64,000 nucleotides of DNA from Mariprofundaceae bacterium (GTDB lineage: Bacteria > Pseudomonadota > Zetaproteobacteria > Mariprofundales > Mariprofundaceae), in assembly GCA_030950925.1 (NCBI GenBank), contig JAUZQO010000029.1:1-64000 (forward strand), in the 5' to 3' direction. The notes below the pieces were generated by a model. The model was not told where the DNA came from and ran no database searches. It worked only from the letters and a program-made list of their open reading frames with translations. Of the stretch, positions 15,430 to 24,571 are shown one piece after another. How positions within the stretch are numbered: position 1 is the first letter of the stretch; each line of letters begins with the position of its first letter. A program made the position numbers and the translations under genes.

Positions 15430-17142
15430 ATGGCCAATAAACTCATTATTGCAGCAGGGCAACACTCTCAAGCTGGGATCAAAGATCAAAATGAGGACTG
15501 CTGTGGCATTCTCATTCCCAAGGGTATGGATCTAACGCACAAAGGCATTGTTGCCGTTACAGCCGATGGTGTTGGTTCCAGCGAAGCAGGCAAAGAAGCC
15601 AGCGAATATTGTGTGCAAGGCTTTATCAGTGATTATTACAGCACCCCGATGTCTTGGGGTGTACAAACCTCGGCCGAGCGCATTATTCATTCGCTCAACT
15701 CTTGGTTATATACCCAAGGGCAAAGGCGTTATGCATCGGAATTAAGCCTTGCCAGCACCTTGGCTGTATTGATTCTTAAATCAACCACGGCTCACTTATT
15801 CCATGTTGGTGATTCTCGTATTTACCTGATTCGTCACGGAGAAATAAAGGCACTCACCAAAGATCACCGTTTGATTGTGGATCGCAATAAAACCTATTTG
15901 GCCAGAGCCATGGGTGGTGAATATAAAGTCAATTTAGAACACAATAGCCTGCTGATTGAAGCAGATGATACCTTTGTATTAAACACCGATGGTATCCATG
16001 AGTTTATTGATGATGAGACAATCAAACTGCTTGCATTGGTAAAAGGTGATGCCGAACTGGCTGCCAGATCTATCGTAGAAGCCGCGCTTGAAGCTGGCAG
16101 CAATGATAATGTGACCTGCCAAGTCATACGCATTGAACAATTACCCAATCAAGATGAAAATGAATATTACCGCCAGTTAACCACCCTTCCCTTCCCGCCC
16201 CCTTTATCTGCGGGTATGCAGTTGGATGGCTATCGTATTATCCGTGAAATTCATACCAGTGTTACTGTGCAAGTATACCTTGCAGAGGATAACGAAACGG
16301 GTGAAACTGTGGTGATTAAAACGCCATCGGTAAATTTTGAAGATGATCCCGCTTATATTGATCGTTTTATGCATGAAGAATGGGTGGGAAGGCGCATCCA
16401 TAACCCACATGTTTTCAAAATTCATCATGTAACACAGCACCGTAGTAGCTTATATTATGTCACCGAGTTTCTTGATGGCTCACCGCTATCTCAATGGATA
16501 CTTGACCACCCCAACATTGATCTAAGCGAAGTTCGACGTATTGCAGAACAAATTATCAAAGGTTTGCGCGGCTTTCATCGCAAAGAAATGGTACATCAAG
16601 ATTTAAAGCCTGAAAACATCATGATGGATCCCGATGGAAATGTAAAAATTATTGATTTTGGTTGTGTACAAGTATCAGGGCTTAAAGAAATTTATACGCC
16701 CATACAAAATGAATCTGTTCAAGGCACTGCAAACTATATTGCGCCCGAACTATTTGATGGTTTTGAAGCCACCCCCAAAAGCGATATGTACTCTCTAGGG
16801 GTCACACTTTACACCATGCTATCACATGGACACTACCCCTATGGAGAGCTAGAAAAGGCAAAGAAACATAAGCATTATGATTATGTTTCTTTGCGCCAAT
16901 ATAATCAACAAGTACCTATCTGGATGGACGGAGCACTGGAAAAATCAGTTCATCCCAATCCAGAAAAACGTTATGATCGATTTTCAGAATTTTTACTCGA
17001 TTTATCCAAACCCAATCCAACCATGATGAAAGCCAGTGCGCCATTGATTGAACGTAACCCCATTGGATTCTGGAAAGGCTTATCGCTGATACTTTTTATC
17101 ATCAATATCATATTGTTAACATATATGTTCTCACGGACCTAG
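15430..17142 (+). CDS. PP2C phosphatase / Ser-Thr kinase fusion, membrane anchored
   Basis: In this 570-residue protein, residues 1-240 are a PP2C phosphatase with metal-binding motifs KDQNED, TADGVGSSEAG, FHVGDSRIYL and GSNDNVTC. Residues 265-535 are a Hanks-type kinase with VVIKTPS (ATP lysine), VHQDLKPENIM, IIDFGCV and APELFDG. The glycine-rich loop is degenerate (EIHTSVTVQVY), so ATP binding may be altered. A C-terminal membrane helix near residue 547 ends the protein. The gene follows narK after 4 bases and is probably co-transcribed. The same kind of kinase lies in the nitrate assimilation locus of Pseudomonas, which points to post-translational control of nitrate uptake or reduction. 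Confidence 0.9.
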   Translation: MANKLIIAAGQHSQAGIKDQNEDCCGILIPKGMDLTHKGIVAVTADGVGSSEAGKEASEYCVQGFISDYYSTPMSWGVQTSAERIIHSLNSWLYTQGQRRYASELSLASTLAVLILKSTTAHLFHVGDSRIYLIRHGEIKALTKDHRLIVDRNKTYLARAMGGEYKVNLEHNSLLIEADDTFVLNTDGIHEFIDDETIKLLALVKGDAELAARSIVEAALEAGSNDNVTCQVIRIEQLPNQDENEYYRQLTTLPFPPPLSAGMQLDGYRIIREIHTSVTVQVYLAEDNETGETVVIKTPSVNFEDDPAYIDRFMHEEWVGRRIHNPHVFKIHHVTQHRSSLYYVTEFLDGSPLSQWILDHPNIDLSEVRRIAEQIIKGLRGFHRKEMVHQDLKPENIMMDPDGNVKIIDFGCVQVSGLKEIYTPIQNESVQGTANYIAPELFDGFEATPKSDMYSLGVTLYTMLSHGHYPYGELEKAKKHKHYDYVSLRQYNQQVPIWMDGALEKSVHPNPEKRYDRFSEFLLDLSKPNPTMMKASAPLIERNPIGFWKGLSLILFIINIILLTYMFSRT

Positions 17143-18639
17143 ATTCGCGTGCAACAAGCTCATAAAACCACCATCCGATGTAGGCTGAAAGCCTTGGAGT
17201 TTTTTATTGGACACCGAAATAACAGGTTCATACCATAAAGGAATATAAACAAAATCCTCCTTCATTTTGGTTTGAATTTTGGCATACAAAGCTTTGCGTT
17301 CTGCAAGGTTTTGACTGGCTTGAGCCAGATCCAACCAAGCATCCATTTGTGTATTCGCATAACGCCCACGGTTTGCCCCTTTGGGTGGCCACATGCTTGA
17401 ATGTAAAATCCAACGGTAAATATCAGGATCCGCAATACTGACCCAAGACAGTGAGAAAACCTGAAAATCCCCCCGTTTGATTCGGGCATAAAAACCACCC
17501 CACTCCATGGATTCCACCGATATATCCACCCCTACCTTGCGCCACATATCAGCAATGGCTGAGGCTAGGCGCAAACGGGTGGCATTGGTGCTTGTTCGGT
17601 AGCTTAAATGAAAACGGATGCCCTTCGCATTACGTGGGAAACCTGCCTCATCCAATAACTTTTCAGCTTGCAGGGCATCAAAAGGTGTGAGGCTTTGCCG
17701 CGATGCAGCCCAGTGATTGGGGGTTAACACGGTTTCTGCCAATATCGGTAAATCAGAAAGCAAAGCTTGCTTCAAGCGTTGGCGGTTGATAGCTAATGCA
17801 AGTGCTTGGCGCACACGAACATCTTTGAGCATGGGATCCTGAAGATTCATGCCAATATAAGAAAAAGTTGTTGAAGCCTTGGTTTGAATATGTAGCTGCG
17901 GCTGACGTGCTAAATACGGTAACAATTCGGGTGGCAAATCATTTTGTGTGAAATCAATTTCACCCCGAACCAGTTTCAAACTGCGTGTGACCGCCTCTTT
18001 CACCCGTAAAAAATGTAACGTTTGAATATTCGATTGGCTCGATTTGGATGCACGCTGCAACACCAAATCATTGTCATGCCATGATACCAGCTTGAATGCG
18101 CCACAACCCATGGTTTGATGCGCATCAGGTGTGTTTTTTGTGTATGCAGCAGGCAAGATACCCAATGATAAGCGTGTTAACAGTGAAGCGTCAGCTTTTT
18201 TTAAGGTGATTTTTATGGTATATGGATGAATGATTTGCACATTTTCAATGGCTGTAAAACCTGCCCGTAAGGGGCTAGCAAGATGCTTATCTAGAATCGA
18301 CGTCAAGGTTGCCTGCACATCTTTGGCCGTTAACAGTGAGCCATCATGAAAATGGATGTCACGCCGAAGATAAAAAAGCCAAACCAATGGTGTAGGATGC
18401 TCCCAGTATTTAGCAAGATCAGCTTTCGGCATCCAGTGTTCATCCAGTTTTGTCAAACCACGATGAATCAATTGTTGAATTTTATGTGATGCAGCATCCG
18501 TGGCAAAACGTGGATCAAGGCTCATCGGTAATTGAGCCACACCGATGCGTAATTCACCTTGCTTGGCAGTGGTTTGCTGACAACCCAATACAGCAAGCAA
18601 GCAAACGATCCAAACAACCCTACGACTTAGCGATCCCAC
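17131..18639 (-). CDS. Peptide/nickel-type ABC substrate-binding lipoprotein (SBP_bac_5)
   Basis: The 502-residue protein starts at a GTG and has a lipoprotein signal with the lipobox LAVLGC. GVAQLPMSLDPRFATDAASH and FHDGSLLTAKDVQATLTSIL are typical of the DppA/OppA fold. RVRQALALAINRQRLKQALL and the late DPDIYRWILHSSMWPPKGANR complete the family pattern. It is expected in the periplasm, tethered to the membrane. No permease or ATPase gene is adjacent. Its 5' end overlaps the rRNA methyltransferase by 13 bases, and its 3' end overlaps the convergent kinase gene by 12 bases. Confidence 0.88.
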   Translation of the reverse strand: MGSLSRRVVWIVCLLAVLGCQQTTAKQGELRIGVAQLPMSLDPRFATDAASHKIQQLIHRGLTKLDEHWMPKADLAKYWEHPTPLVWLFYLRRDIHFHDGSLLTAKDVQATLTSILDKHLASPLRAGFTAIENVQIIHPYTIKITLKKADASLLTRLSLGILPAAYTKNTPDAHQTMGCGAFKLVSWHDNDLVLQRASKSSQSNIQTLHFLRVKEAVTRSLKLVRGEIDFTQNDLPPELLPYLARQPQLHIQTKASTTFSYIGMNLQDPMLKDVRVRQALALAINRQRLKQALLSDLPILAETVLTPNHWAASRQSLTPFDALQAEKLLDEAGFPRNAKGIRFHLSYRTSTNATRLRLASAIADMWRKVGVDISVESMEWGGFYARIKRGDFQVFSLSWVSIADPDIYRWILHSSMWPPKGANRGRYANTQMDAWLDLAQASQNLAERKALYAKIQTKMKEDFVYIPLWYEPVISVSNKKLQGFQPTSDGGFMSLLHANLGP

Positions 18640-19904
18640 AAACTCATGCTCTCTACATGCCCAGAATAAGGGAATAAGTCCAACGCTCGCAAGGCTTTCA
18701 AGCGATAACCCTGTTTCAGCATTTCAAGAACGTCAACATGGGCAGAATGGACATCACAATGAATCAAAATCACGCATTGTGGCATCAAACGGGGCAACAA
18801 CCGACAAATATTACGCGCACCTTTTCTCGGTGGGTCGATGAGCAAAACATCCGCTCCCACAAAATCATTAACATTAAAGTTTTTAAATAAATCAGCTTGT
18901 TCATAATGTGCATCAAGGTTGAGACGTTTGGCGTTGGCATTGGCAGCGCGCACACTGGCAGCATTGACTTCAGCACCCAGCACACGTATGCCCGATGCCG
19001 CCAAAGGTAATGATAAATTACCCACACCTGAAAACAAGTCCACCACACGGGTTGCACCCTTGCTCCACACCAAAATCTGTTGAATCATGCTTTCATTACC
19101 CAAACGTTGACCTTGTACAAAGTCATCGGGACCAATATTTAAGGCAATCACCGCTTTGGAGGTCGGTAAGGTATCTGATAATAAACGTATAGGATGTGAC
19201 ATTGGCTTGAGTGATAAACCATAGCGTTGCCAGTATTGTATGGGCATGGATAGGGTTTGAGGCAGTGAAAAAATATCCACTGCTATTTTTTTTGAGTATG
19301 TCAACACCACATGTATACCATCATGAAGTTGTACAGCATAGACCGATTCTGGTGCATGCTCAGGAGATGCAGAAAAATAGATTTCCAAAACTTTTCTTAA
19401 TGTATTCAACACTTCAGTCAGCACCATGCAATACGGTGTTGCAACCACTGCATGACTTTGGTGGGCAAAAAATCCCAGATGAACCCCAAGTTCATCCACG
19501 CAGACTTGCCAACGAACACGACGACGTTGGGTGGCTTCATCAAAAGGTCGATGGAGCACAGCTTGCCAATCGGTTTCATGGTGAAAAACGGGGGAGAAAG
19601 CATGCTTTACCCATGCTGACTTGATGCTTGCTTGCGCATTGGCTTGCACATATTGCAAAGCACAGCCACCGCATCTTGCCGCCACAGGACAGGCAGGATC
19701 GACACGATGCGGAGAAGCTTGCAAGACTTCTTCAAGTTTCGCATAGGCGATACCGCGCCGTTTTTTTAGCGGGGATAAGCTCACTTTATCGGCAGGTACA
19801 GCATGACGTACACGGTAATAGTCACCTGTTGGTGTGCGCGCCAATGCCTCACCTTCAGGTAACATACGTTCCACCACAGCAGTGAATGAATGTTGATTAT
19901 TCAA
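18627..19904 (-). CDS. 23S rRNA (uracil-C5)-methyltransferase, RlmD/TrmA family
   Basis: The 425-residue protein has a TRAM-like N-terminus and iron-sulfur cysteines (CPVAARCGGCALQYV, later ATPYC). The SAM site is DLFSGVGNLSLPLA, followed by LLIDPPRKGA. The usual nucleophile motif SCNPAT is replaced by HCDVHS, which keeps the Cys. The catalytic Glu in GHVES remains. It probably methylates a uracil in 23S rRNA (RlmD or RlmC position unclear). It overlaps the kinase gene upstream by 8 bases. Confidence 0.85.
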   Translation of the reverse strand: MNNQHSFTAVVERMLPEGEALARTPTGDYYRVRHAVPADKVSLSPLKKRRGIAYAKLEEVLQASPHRVDPACPVAARCGGCALQYVQANAQASIKSAWVKHAFSPVFHHETDWQAVLHRPFDEATQRRRVRWQVCVDELGVHLGFFAHQSHAVVATPYCMVLTEVLNTLRKVLEIYFSASPEHAPESVYAVQLHDGIHVVLTYSKKIAVDIFSLPQTLSMPIQYWQRYGLSLKPMSHPIRLLSDTLPTSKAVIALNIGPDDFVQGQRLGNESMIQQILVWSKGATRVVDLFSGVGNLSLPLAASGIRVLGAEVNAASVRAANANAKRLNLDAHYEQADLFKNFNVNDFVGADVLLIDPPRKGARNICRLLPRLMPQCVILIHCDVHSAHVDVLEMLKQGYRLKALRALDLFPYSGHVESMSLWDR

Positions 19905-21690
19905 GTAAACGAATGGGACCTAAAAGTAATGGTGATGATGAGGTTAAACGAATACGCACACTTTTCACCGAAGCAGGCAAAGACTTCTCGGAAATACGTA
20001 TCGGCGTGGAAACATCATGGTCACTGCGCTTAATCAATGTGTGCCATTTAAAATGTTCATCCTGAACTTCGAGTTTAATCTTGCCGCCTTTAAATAAAGC
20101 ACCTTGAACAGTCGCTTGTTCCAAAACTATGGCTTTCAAATGCACTGCTTCATAAAAATAAAGACGTACATCATTTTTCTTAAATTGGGTGAAAAATGTT
20201 TTCTCTTTGGTCACAGCCAAGTTTTTAAAATAAAGATGGCTTCCACCATGAAACTCATGTGCTTGAAGCATATCAATTTTTTTACCATATTGCCGGCGGA
20301 CTTTGTATGCGACCCGATCCAAAATATCTTTTTCGATCAGCTTTGGAGCCACCTTCTTCACAAGTTTTTTTATTGGGGTCTTCACAGATGTTGTCGCTTT
20401 CACCACGGGTGTTTTTTGCACAACTTTGGGCTTAGCGACCTGTTTGACTGATACATCTACCTTCTTTGCATCTATTTTCCCCGTATTTTGTGCTATTGGG
20501 ACGGTGGATTTTATATCTTTTGGCGTTGCCGCAGGCGTGATATCTGGCATAGGTTTGATAGGCACAACAGCAAGCGGCTGAACCATTGCCATTGCTTTGA
20601 CCGAATGTGTGGGTTTATCGACAACACTCTCGATTACATCATGATCCGATAAAGTCAACCAAGTCAGCCACGCTAGGAACAATACACCAATCACCGACAA
20701 TATGATCGTTTTTGACTTCTGTAGTTTCTGTAAAATAGATGACTGTTTTATTTTCTTCCATTGATCTTCATTGGCTTTCATATCAAATTCAAAATACTTG
20801 GTGGCACTTTCAGCCAGACGTGCAAAGGAGGGAGCCGATGCTTTGGCAGATATATTTTGCAAAACTGCTTGCAAACCTTGGCGTACTTCGTCGCAATTTT
20901 CAGGACGTTCATCTGGATCTTTGGCCATCATGCGAAGAATCAAATCGGACAAGGTTAACGGCACAGCAGGGTTCACCTCATGCGGAAGTTCTGGAAGCTC
21001 ACGCACTTGTTTTTCCATGATGGAAAATTCACCACCTTCTTCAGCCGTGGCATCAAAAGGTAAATGACCAGTGACCATTTGATAAAGTAGAATACCAAAG
21101 GCATAAATATCGGTACGTTGATCGAGCGTTTGATTGGTAATCTGTTCAGGTGCCATATAGCGGAATGAACCCACTGTTGCGCCTGTTTGCGTTAAATCAT
21201 CTTCACCTGTTGCTGATTTTGCCAAACCAAAGTCCATCAATTTCACTTCACCCGTATCGGAAATCAAGACATTGGCAGGTTTTAAGTCACGATGAATCAA
21301 ACCAATTTGATGCGCCGCCTCTAAACCTGCCAAAACAGAGAGTGCAATTTTAATCAAGTCAGCAATGGCATAATTTTCTTCTTGTTGTAGGTACTCTTTC
21401 AGATTTTTACCATGCACCATTTCCATGACCAATGCCATTTGATGTTCTTCTTCGTGTAAAGCTAACAAGGTGACAATATTGGGGTGCATCAATTTTGCAT
21501 GCACACGCGCTTCACGACGAAAACGCTCCTTGTGTTCCTTGTTTTTTAAAAGGTGGGGGTGCAACACCTTGATGGCGACTTCTCGCCCCAAAGATTCATC
21601 TTCAGCACGGTAAACAATGCCCATGCCCCCTGCGCCCAATTGTTGCGCCAAACGATAGTTTCCAATATGTGATGCCGTGCCAAAAGTCAT
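19897..21690 (-). CDS. Membrane Ser/Thr protein kinase with extracytoplasmic C-terminal domain
   Basis: Residues 10-270 of this 597-residue protein are a complete Hanks kinase: glycine loop GAGGMGIVY, VAIKVL, HRDLKPANVL, MDFGLA and APEQ. One membrane helix lies at about 335-355 (ILSVIGVLFLAWLTWLTL). A Lys/Pro/Val-rich linker (about 365-465) follows, then a C-terminal domain of about 125 residues rich in beta-strand pattern and without a PASTA signature. The linker and end domain should face the periplasm. The sensed signal and substrates are unknown. It overlaps the rRNA methyltransferase gene by 8 bases, so the two are probably co-expressed. Confidence 0.9.
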   Translation of the reverse strand: MTFGTASHIGNYRLAQQLGAGGMGIVYRAEDESLGREVAIKVLHPHLLKNKEHKERFRREARVHAKLMHPNIVTLLALHEEEHQMALVMEMVHGKNLKEYLQQEENYAIADLIKIALSVLAGLEAAHQIGLIHRDLKPANVLISDTGEVKLMDFGLAKSATGEDDLTQTGATVGSFRYMAPEQITNQTLDQRTDIYAFGILLYQMVTGHLPFDATAEEGGEFSIMEKQVRELPELPHEVNPAVPLTLSDLILRMMAKDPDERPENCDEVRQGLQAVLQNISAKASAPSFARLAESATKYFEFDMKANEDQWKKIKQSSILQKLQKSKTIILSVIGVLFLAWLTWLTLSDHDVIESVVDKPTHSVKAMAMVQPLAVVPIKPMPDITPAATPKDIKSTVPIAQNTGKIDAKKVDVSVKQVAKPKVVQKTPVVKATTSVKTPIKKLVKKVAPKLIEKDILDRVAYKVRRQYGKKIDMLQAHEFHGGSHLYFKNLAVTKEKTFFTQFKKNDVRLYFYEAVHLKAIVLEQATVQGALFKGGKIKLEVQDEHFKWHTLIKRSDHDVSTPIRISEKSLPASVKSVRIRLTSSSPLLLGPIRLLE

Positions 21691-21710
21691 GCGACAAGCT
21701 TAGCTTCTTG

Positions 21711-22853
21711 TCAGTGTAAATCACCCTTACGATCCAAGGCGCGTAAATAATCAGGGCAATCGCTTGTGTTTTTCGTTTGCACCAAGAGTTTGAATGACTC
21801 ACCCATGCCCATTGGTAACAGCATACGCTTGGCTTGTGCCATCGCTTGCATGGATTCCACCGTACCTTCTTGCGCCAAACGAGTCACCAAGCTTTGAACG
21901 CTGGGGCTTTGGGCCAACCAAGCGCCTTGGGTGATAAAGGATATAGGGGTTAAGCCGATTTTTTTCCCCAAACGTGCCAAATGGGTAAAATCAATATGTG
22001 CTGTGATGTCAGCGCTGCCCACATCAACCTTCAACACATCTTCCACGACTTGATGCGCTGCATGACCCATCAATGTACCTTCTACACGGTTGCTACGATA
22101 ATATTCTTGCTGACTATAACCATAATCGACACAAAACAAAAAACCTTGTGTCATCACGCTAGCCACATCTTTTTGCCAGTCTGCCAATGATGGGTTGAAT
22201 TCACTGGCATAACCGTTGCACCATGTCGACCGAATATGCGCATCAATATGAAGAGGTTGAGCCATCGCCTGACGACCTTCAAGCCAAACAAATGCCTCAT
22301 TTTGATAGCCCACAGCACGTTCAAAACATTGTCCATCACGAAAAACAAAAGGGCGCACAGGAAAAGCATCAGGCAATTCATTGCACATCATCAATACTGG
22401 AACATTCACATTCACATCACCCAAAGACGCATACACTGCGACATCAAAACCTTCGCTGTGATAATGTTCCACCTGACGCTCCCGCATCCATGCGCTGCGC
22501 TCCACCGCAATAACCTGAGGCATCGAAATACCTTGCTTTTGAAGCTGTTTGAGAACTTGCGTTAACAAGTGCCCTGTTCCTCCTCCTTGTTCCAATAACA
22601 CCCAATGATGGGGTTGCCCCAGCTGTTGCCACCCCCATGTCATCAAATCAGCAAAACCCAAGCCCAACCAAGCCCCCAAATCAATGCCCGTAATAAAATC
22701 ACCACCCTCACCAAACACATGGCGAGATTCATAATATCCCAGTTCTGGTTCAAACAATGCCATCTGCATAAAATTTTCAAACGGTAAAAAACCATTGGAT
22801 CTTTGCACAGCTTCAATGATTCTATTCTTCAACATATCATGGTTGACGCTCAT
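21711..22853 (-). CDS. MidA-type SAM-dependent methyltransferase
   Basis: The 380-residue protein is of the family related to mitochondrial NDUFAF7/MidA. It shows the N-terminal FMQMALFEPELGYYE block, GGDFITG, the SAM loop LLEQGGGTGHLL, and CNELPDAFPVRPF. The usual GPGRG of the loop reads QGGGTG here. I chose the ATG at 22853, which follows a purine-rich GGGGGGA; a GTG 27 bases earlier is possible. In mitochondria this family methylates a complex I subunit arginine; the bacterial role is less certain. Confidence 0.88.
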   Translation of the reverse strand: MSVNHDMLKNRIIEAVQRSNGFLPFENFMQMALFEPELGYYESRHVFGEGGDFITGIDLGAWLGLGFADLMTWGWQQLGQPHHWVLLEQGGGTGHLLTQVLKQLQKQGISMPQVIAVERSAWMRERQVEHYHSEGFDVAVYASLGDVNVNVPVLMMCNELPDAFPVRPFVFRDGQCFERAVGYQNEAFVWLEGRQAMAQPLHIDAHIRSTWCNGYASEFNPSLADWQKDVASVMTQGFLFCVDYGYSQQEYYRSNRVEGTLMGHAAHQVVEDVLKVDVGSADITAHIDFTHLARLGKKIGLTPISFITQGAWLAQSPSVQSLVTRLAQEGTVESMQAMAQAKRMLLPMGMGESFKLLVQTKNTSDCPDYLRALDRKGDLH

Positions 22854-22993
22854 CTTCCCCCCGATTAACTTGGCGAGCACCCTATAAACGCAATGTCTTT
22901 TGACTAGGGGCTGGCGGACTTCAAGTACTTGAAACTTTATACTTGAAGCACTATACAGTCGCTTGTGTTACATACTTGACTAAAAATTGCCAT

Positions 22994-23046
22994 GGATTCC
23001 CGTCGTCACCCTCGCGTGCTTGTGTCGAGGGTTTTATCGGGAATCC
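22994..23046. repeat. Dispersed palindromic intergenic repeat, copy 1
   Basis: Two nested inverted repeats are present: outer ggattcccg (22994-23002) with cgggaatcc (23038-23046), and inner accctcg (23008-23014) with cgagggt (23026-23032). The loop holds GTGCTTGTGT, shared with the copy near 42755 and similar to that near 53264. The remainder of the 388-base gap 22854-23241 holds no gene that I can support. The trxA ribosome binding site (GAGGA) is at its right end. Confidence 0.65.
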
Positions 23047-23241
23047 AACATTCAACCCATAGATCCCCAATCAAAGCACTTGGGGATGATGGTGGGAGTG
23101 AAAAGATTGATGCTGAATCATAACAGTATCCTGCATTTTCAGGGTCAATGCGTAACATCAGTGAGTAAGCGATGACAAGTATATCTTGATTGGTATTTTA
23201 TTTTAACGAACCCTACGGGGAAACAGAACGAGGAAAATTTT

Positions 23242-23571
23242 ATGTCCAACACATTAATTCACGTGACTGATGAAAGTTTTGAAAATGATGTTTTAAAAGC
23301 ATCTGGGCCAGTATTGGTAGATTTCTGGGCTCCTTGGTGTGGTCCTTGCAAACAAATCGCACCGATTCTTGATGAATTAGCCACTGAAATGGGTGATAAA
23401 ATCACCATCGCAAAAATTGATATTGATGATAACCCAAACACGCCTGGTAAATATGGCGTGCGTGGTATTCCTACCTTGATGGTTTTTTCCGATGGTAATG
23501 TCCAAGGCACCAAGGTTGGCGCAGTCACCAAGGGAAAATTGGTTGATTTCATCAAAGAACACCTCGATTAG
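23242..23571 (+). CDS. trxA: Thioredoxin 1
   Basis: The 109-residue cytosolic protein has the redox active site WCGPCKQ in the context [17 protein letters not shown]. The cis-proline is in RGIPTLM. Length and motifs are those of TrxA. A GAGGA ribosome binding site lies 8 bases before the ATG, and a strong terminator follows, so it is monocistronic. Its reductase gene trxB is at 32890. Confidence 0.97.
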   Translation: MSNTLIHVTDESFENDVLKASGPVLVDFWAPWCGPCKQIAPILDELATEMGDKITIAKIDIDDNPNTPGKYGVRGIPTLMVFSDGNVQGTKVGAVTKGKLVDFIKEHLD

Positions 23572-23616
23572 TTTTTAAGTCTCGGGGTCTAAGAGACGCC
23601 TAAACGAACACAGGTT

Positions 23617-23645
23617 AGGCAAAGGTTCATTCCTTTGCCTTTTTT
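23617..23645 (+). terminator. Intrinsic terminator of trxA
   Basis: A perfect 9-bp stem (23617-23625 with 23632-23640) with a 6-base loop is followed by a run of five or more T. Confidence 0.92.
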
Positions 23646-23715
23646 GTTTATGCAATACGCATGACCTTACAAAGCGATTTGCATCGCTATTCAATTCACA
23701 ACCATTGGAGTTTTT

Positions 23716-24054
23716 ATGTTAAAAAAAGTATGTTTATTGAGTGCAACCTTACTGCTCACCACCGCTTGCACCCAAGAAACTCAAAATAAAATAGGTCGTG
23801 CCGTTCAAAACTGGACAGGTATTCATGGTGTTTTGGAAGTTTATGCAGGTAATAAATTGGTCAAACGCTTCCTTAATATTGATAAGTTGACCACTGGAGT
23901 CTCGACACAAGGTAATGAGCCACGTCCTTATCGTTATGGTTATGGTATTTTGGATGAAAATATGAATATGATTGCTGATCCAAATGAAAAAAAGGTGTAT
24001 TTCGAATTTAGTGATTACTCAACGTCGTATATTTTTTATACTTATCCTGAATAA
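23716..24054 (+). CDS. Small lipoprotein of unknown function
   Basis: The 112-residue product has a signal peptide with lipobox LLTTAC near residue 18, so it should be lipid-anchored at Cys 18. The mature part has no motif that I recognise. It is rich in Tyr (YRYGYG, FYTYPE), suggesting a small beta-rich fold. It is preceded by GGAG and lies between the trxA terminator and the decayed ruv genes. Confidence 0.75.
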   Translation: MLKKVCLLSATLLLTTACTQETQNKIGRAVQNWTGIHGVLEVYAGNKLVKRFLNIDKLTTGVSTQGNEPRPYRYGYGILDENMNMIADPNEKKVYFEFSDYSTSYIFYTYPE

Positions 24055-24080
24055 AGAAGATAGTATGAGAATGAGTTAGC

Positions 24081-24296
24081 ATGAGAATGATTGGTGTCAA
24101 CCTAGGTTCACAAAAAAACAGGTATGGGCATTTTGGATGCCCAAGGCAACCGACTCAAATATGTGTATCACACAGTCATTCGAGTCGGCACAGGAGTTTT
24201 TAGCGAACGTCTTACGGCTCTTTTACAGGCTTGCATGACATCATGGAGGAGTTTAAACCCGATTCAGCCAGCGTCACGCACAAAAGGAAGCAATGA
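24081..24296 (+). pseudogene. ruvC: ruvC remnant (Holliday junction resolvase)
   Basis: The start reads MRMIGVNLGSQK, matching the RuvC beginning GIDPGSQKTG, but the catalytic Asp is Asn and the Pro is Leu. A seven-A run at 24112-24118 (six expected) shifts the frame. MGILDAQGNRLKYV and VFSERLTALLQA follow, and a second one-base loss near 24232 shifts the frame to HDIMEEFKPDSASV. The central and C-terminal parts, with the remaining catalytic acids, are missing; the frame ends THKRKQ and TGA (24294-24296). At about 70 codons it is under half the normal length. Confidence 0.85.
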
Positions 24297-24571
24297 TGAT
24301 TGGTTGGCTATCTGGCAAAGTTCGAGAACTCGAACCCACAGGCATGGTTTTATTGGATGTTCAAGGTATCGGTTATGACATCACTGTAAGTTTGCAAACG
24401 CTGTGCAACCTTCAAGTTGAATAAGCGACTGAACTATCCATCCACACCCATGTGTGTGAAGATCAATTTTTACTGTTTGGTTTTGCTTCAAGTGATGAAC
24501 GCGGTCTTTTTCGTCAACTCAATAAAGTGACTGACATTGGTGCGCGTATGGCACTTAATTTGATGTCGGCC
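24293..24571 (+). pseudogene. ruvA: ruvA remnant (Holliday junction branch migration)
   Basis: The start MIGWLSGKVRELEPTGMVLLDVQGIGYDI is RuvA domain I. An in-frame TAA sits at 24422-24424. After it come [17 protein letters not shown] and [15 protein letters not shown], the domain II helix-hairpin-helix segment. The frame then passes directly into RuvB sequence at 24572, so the RuvA C-terminus and RuvB N-terminus are deleted. Confidence 0.87.
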
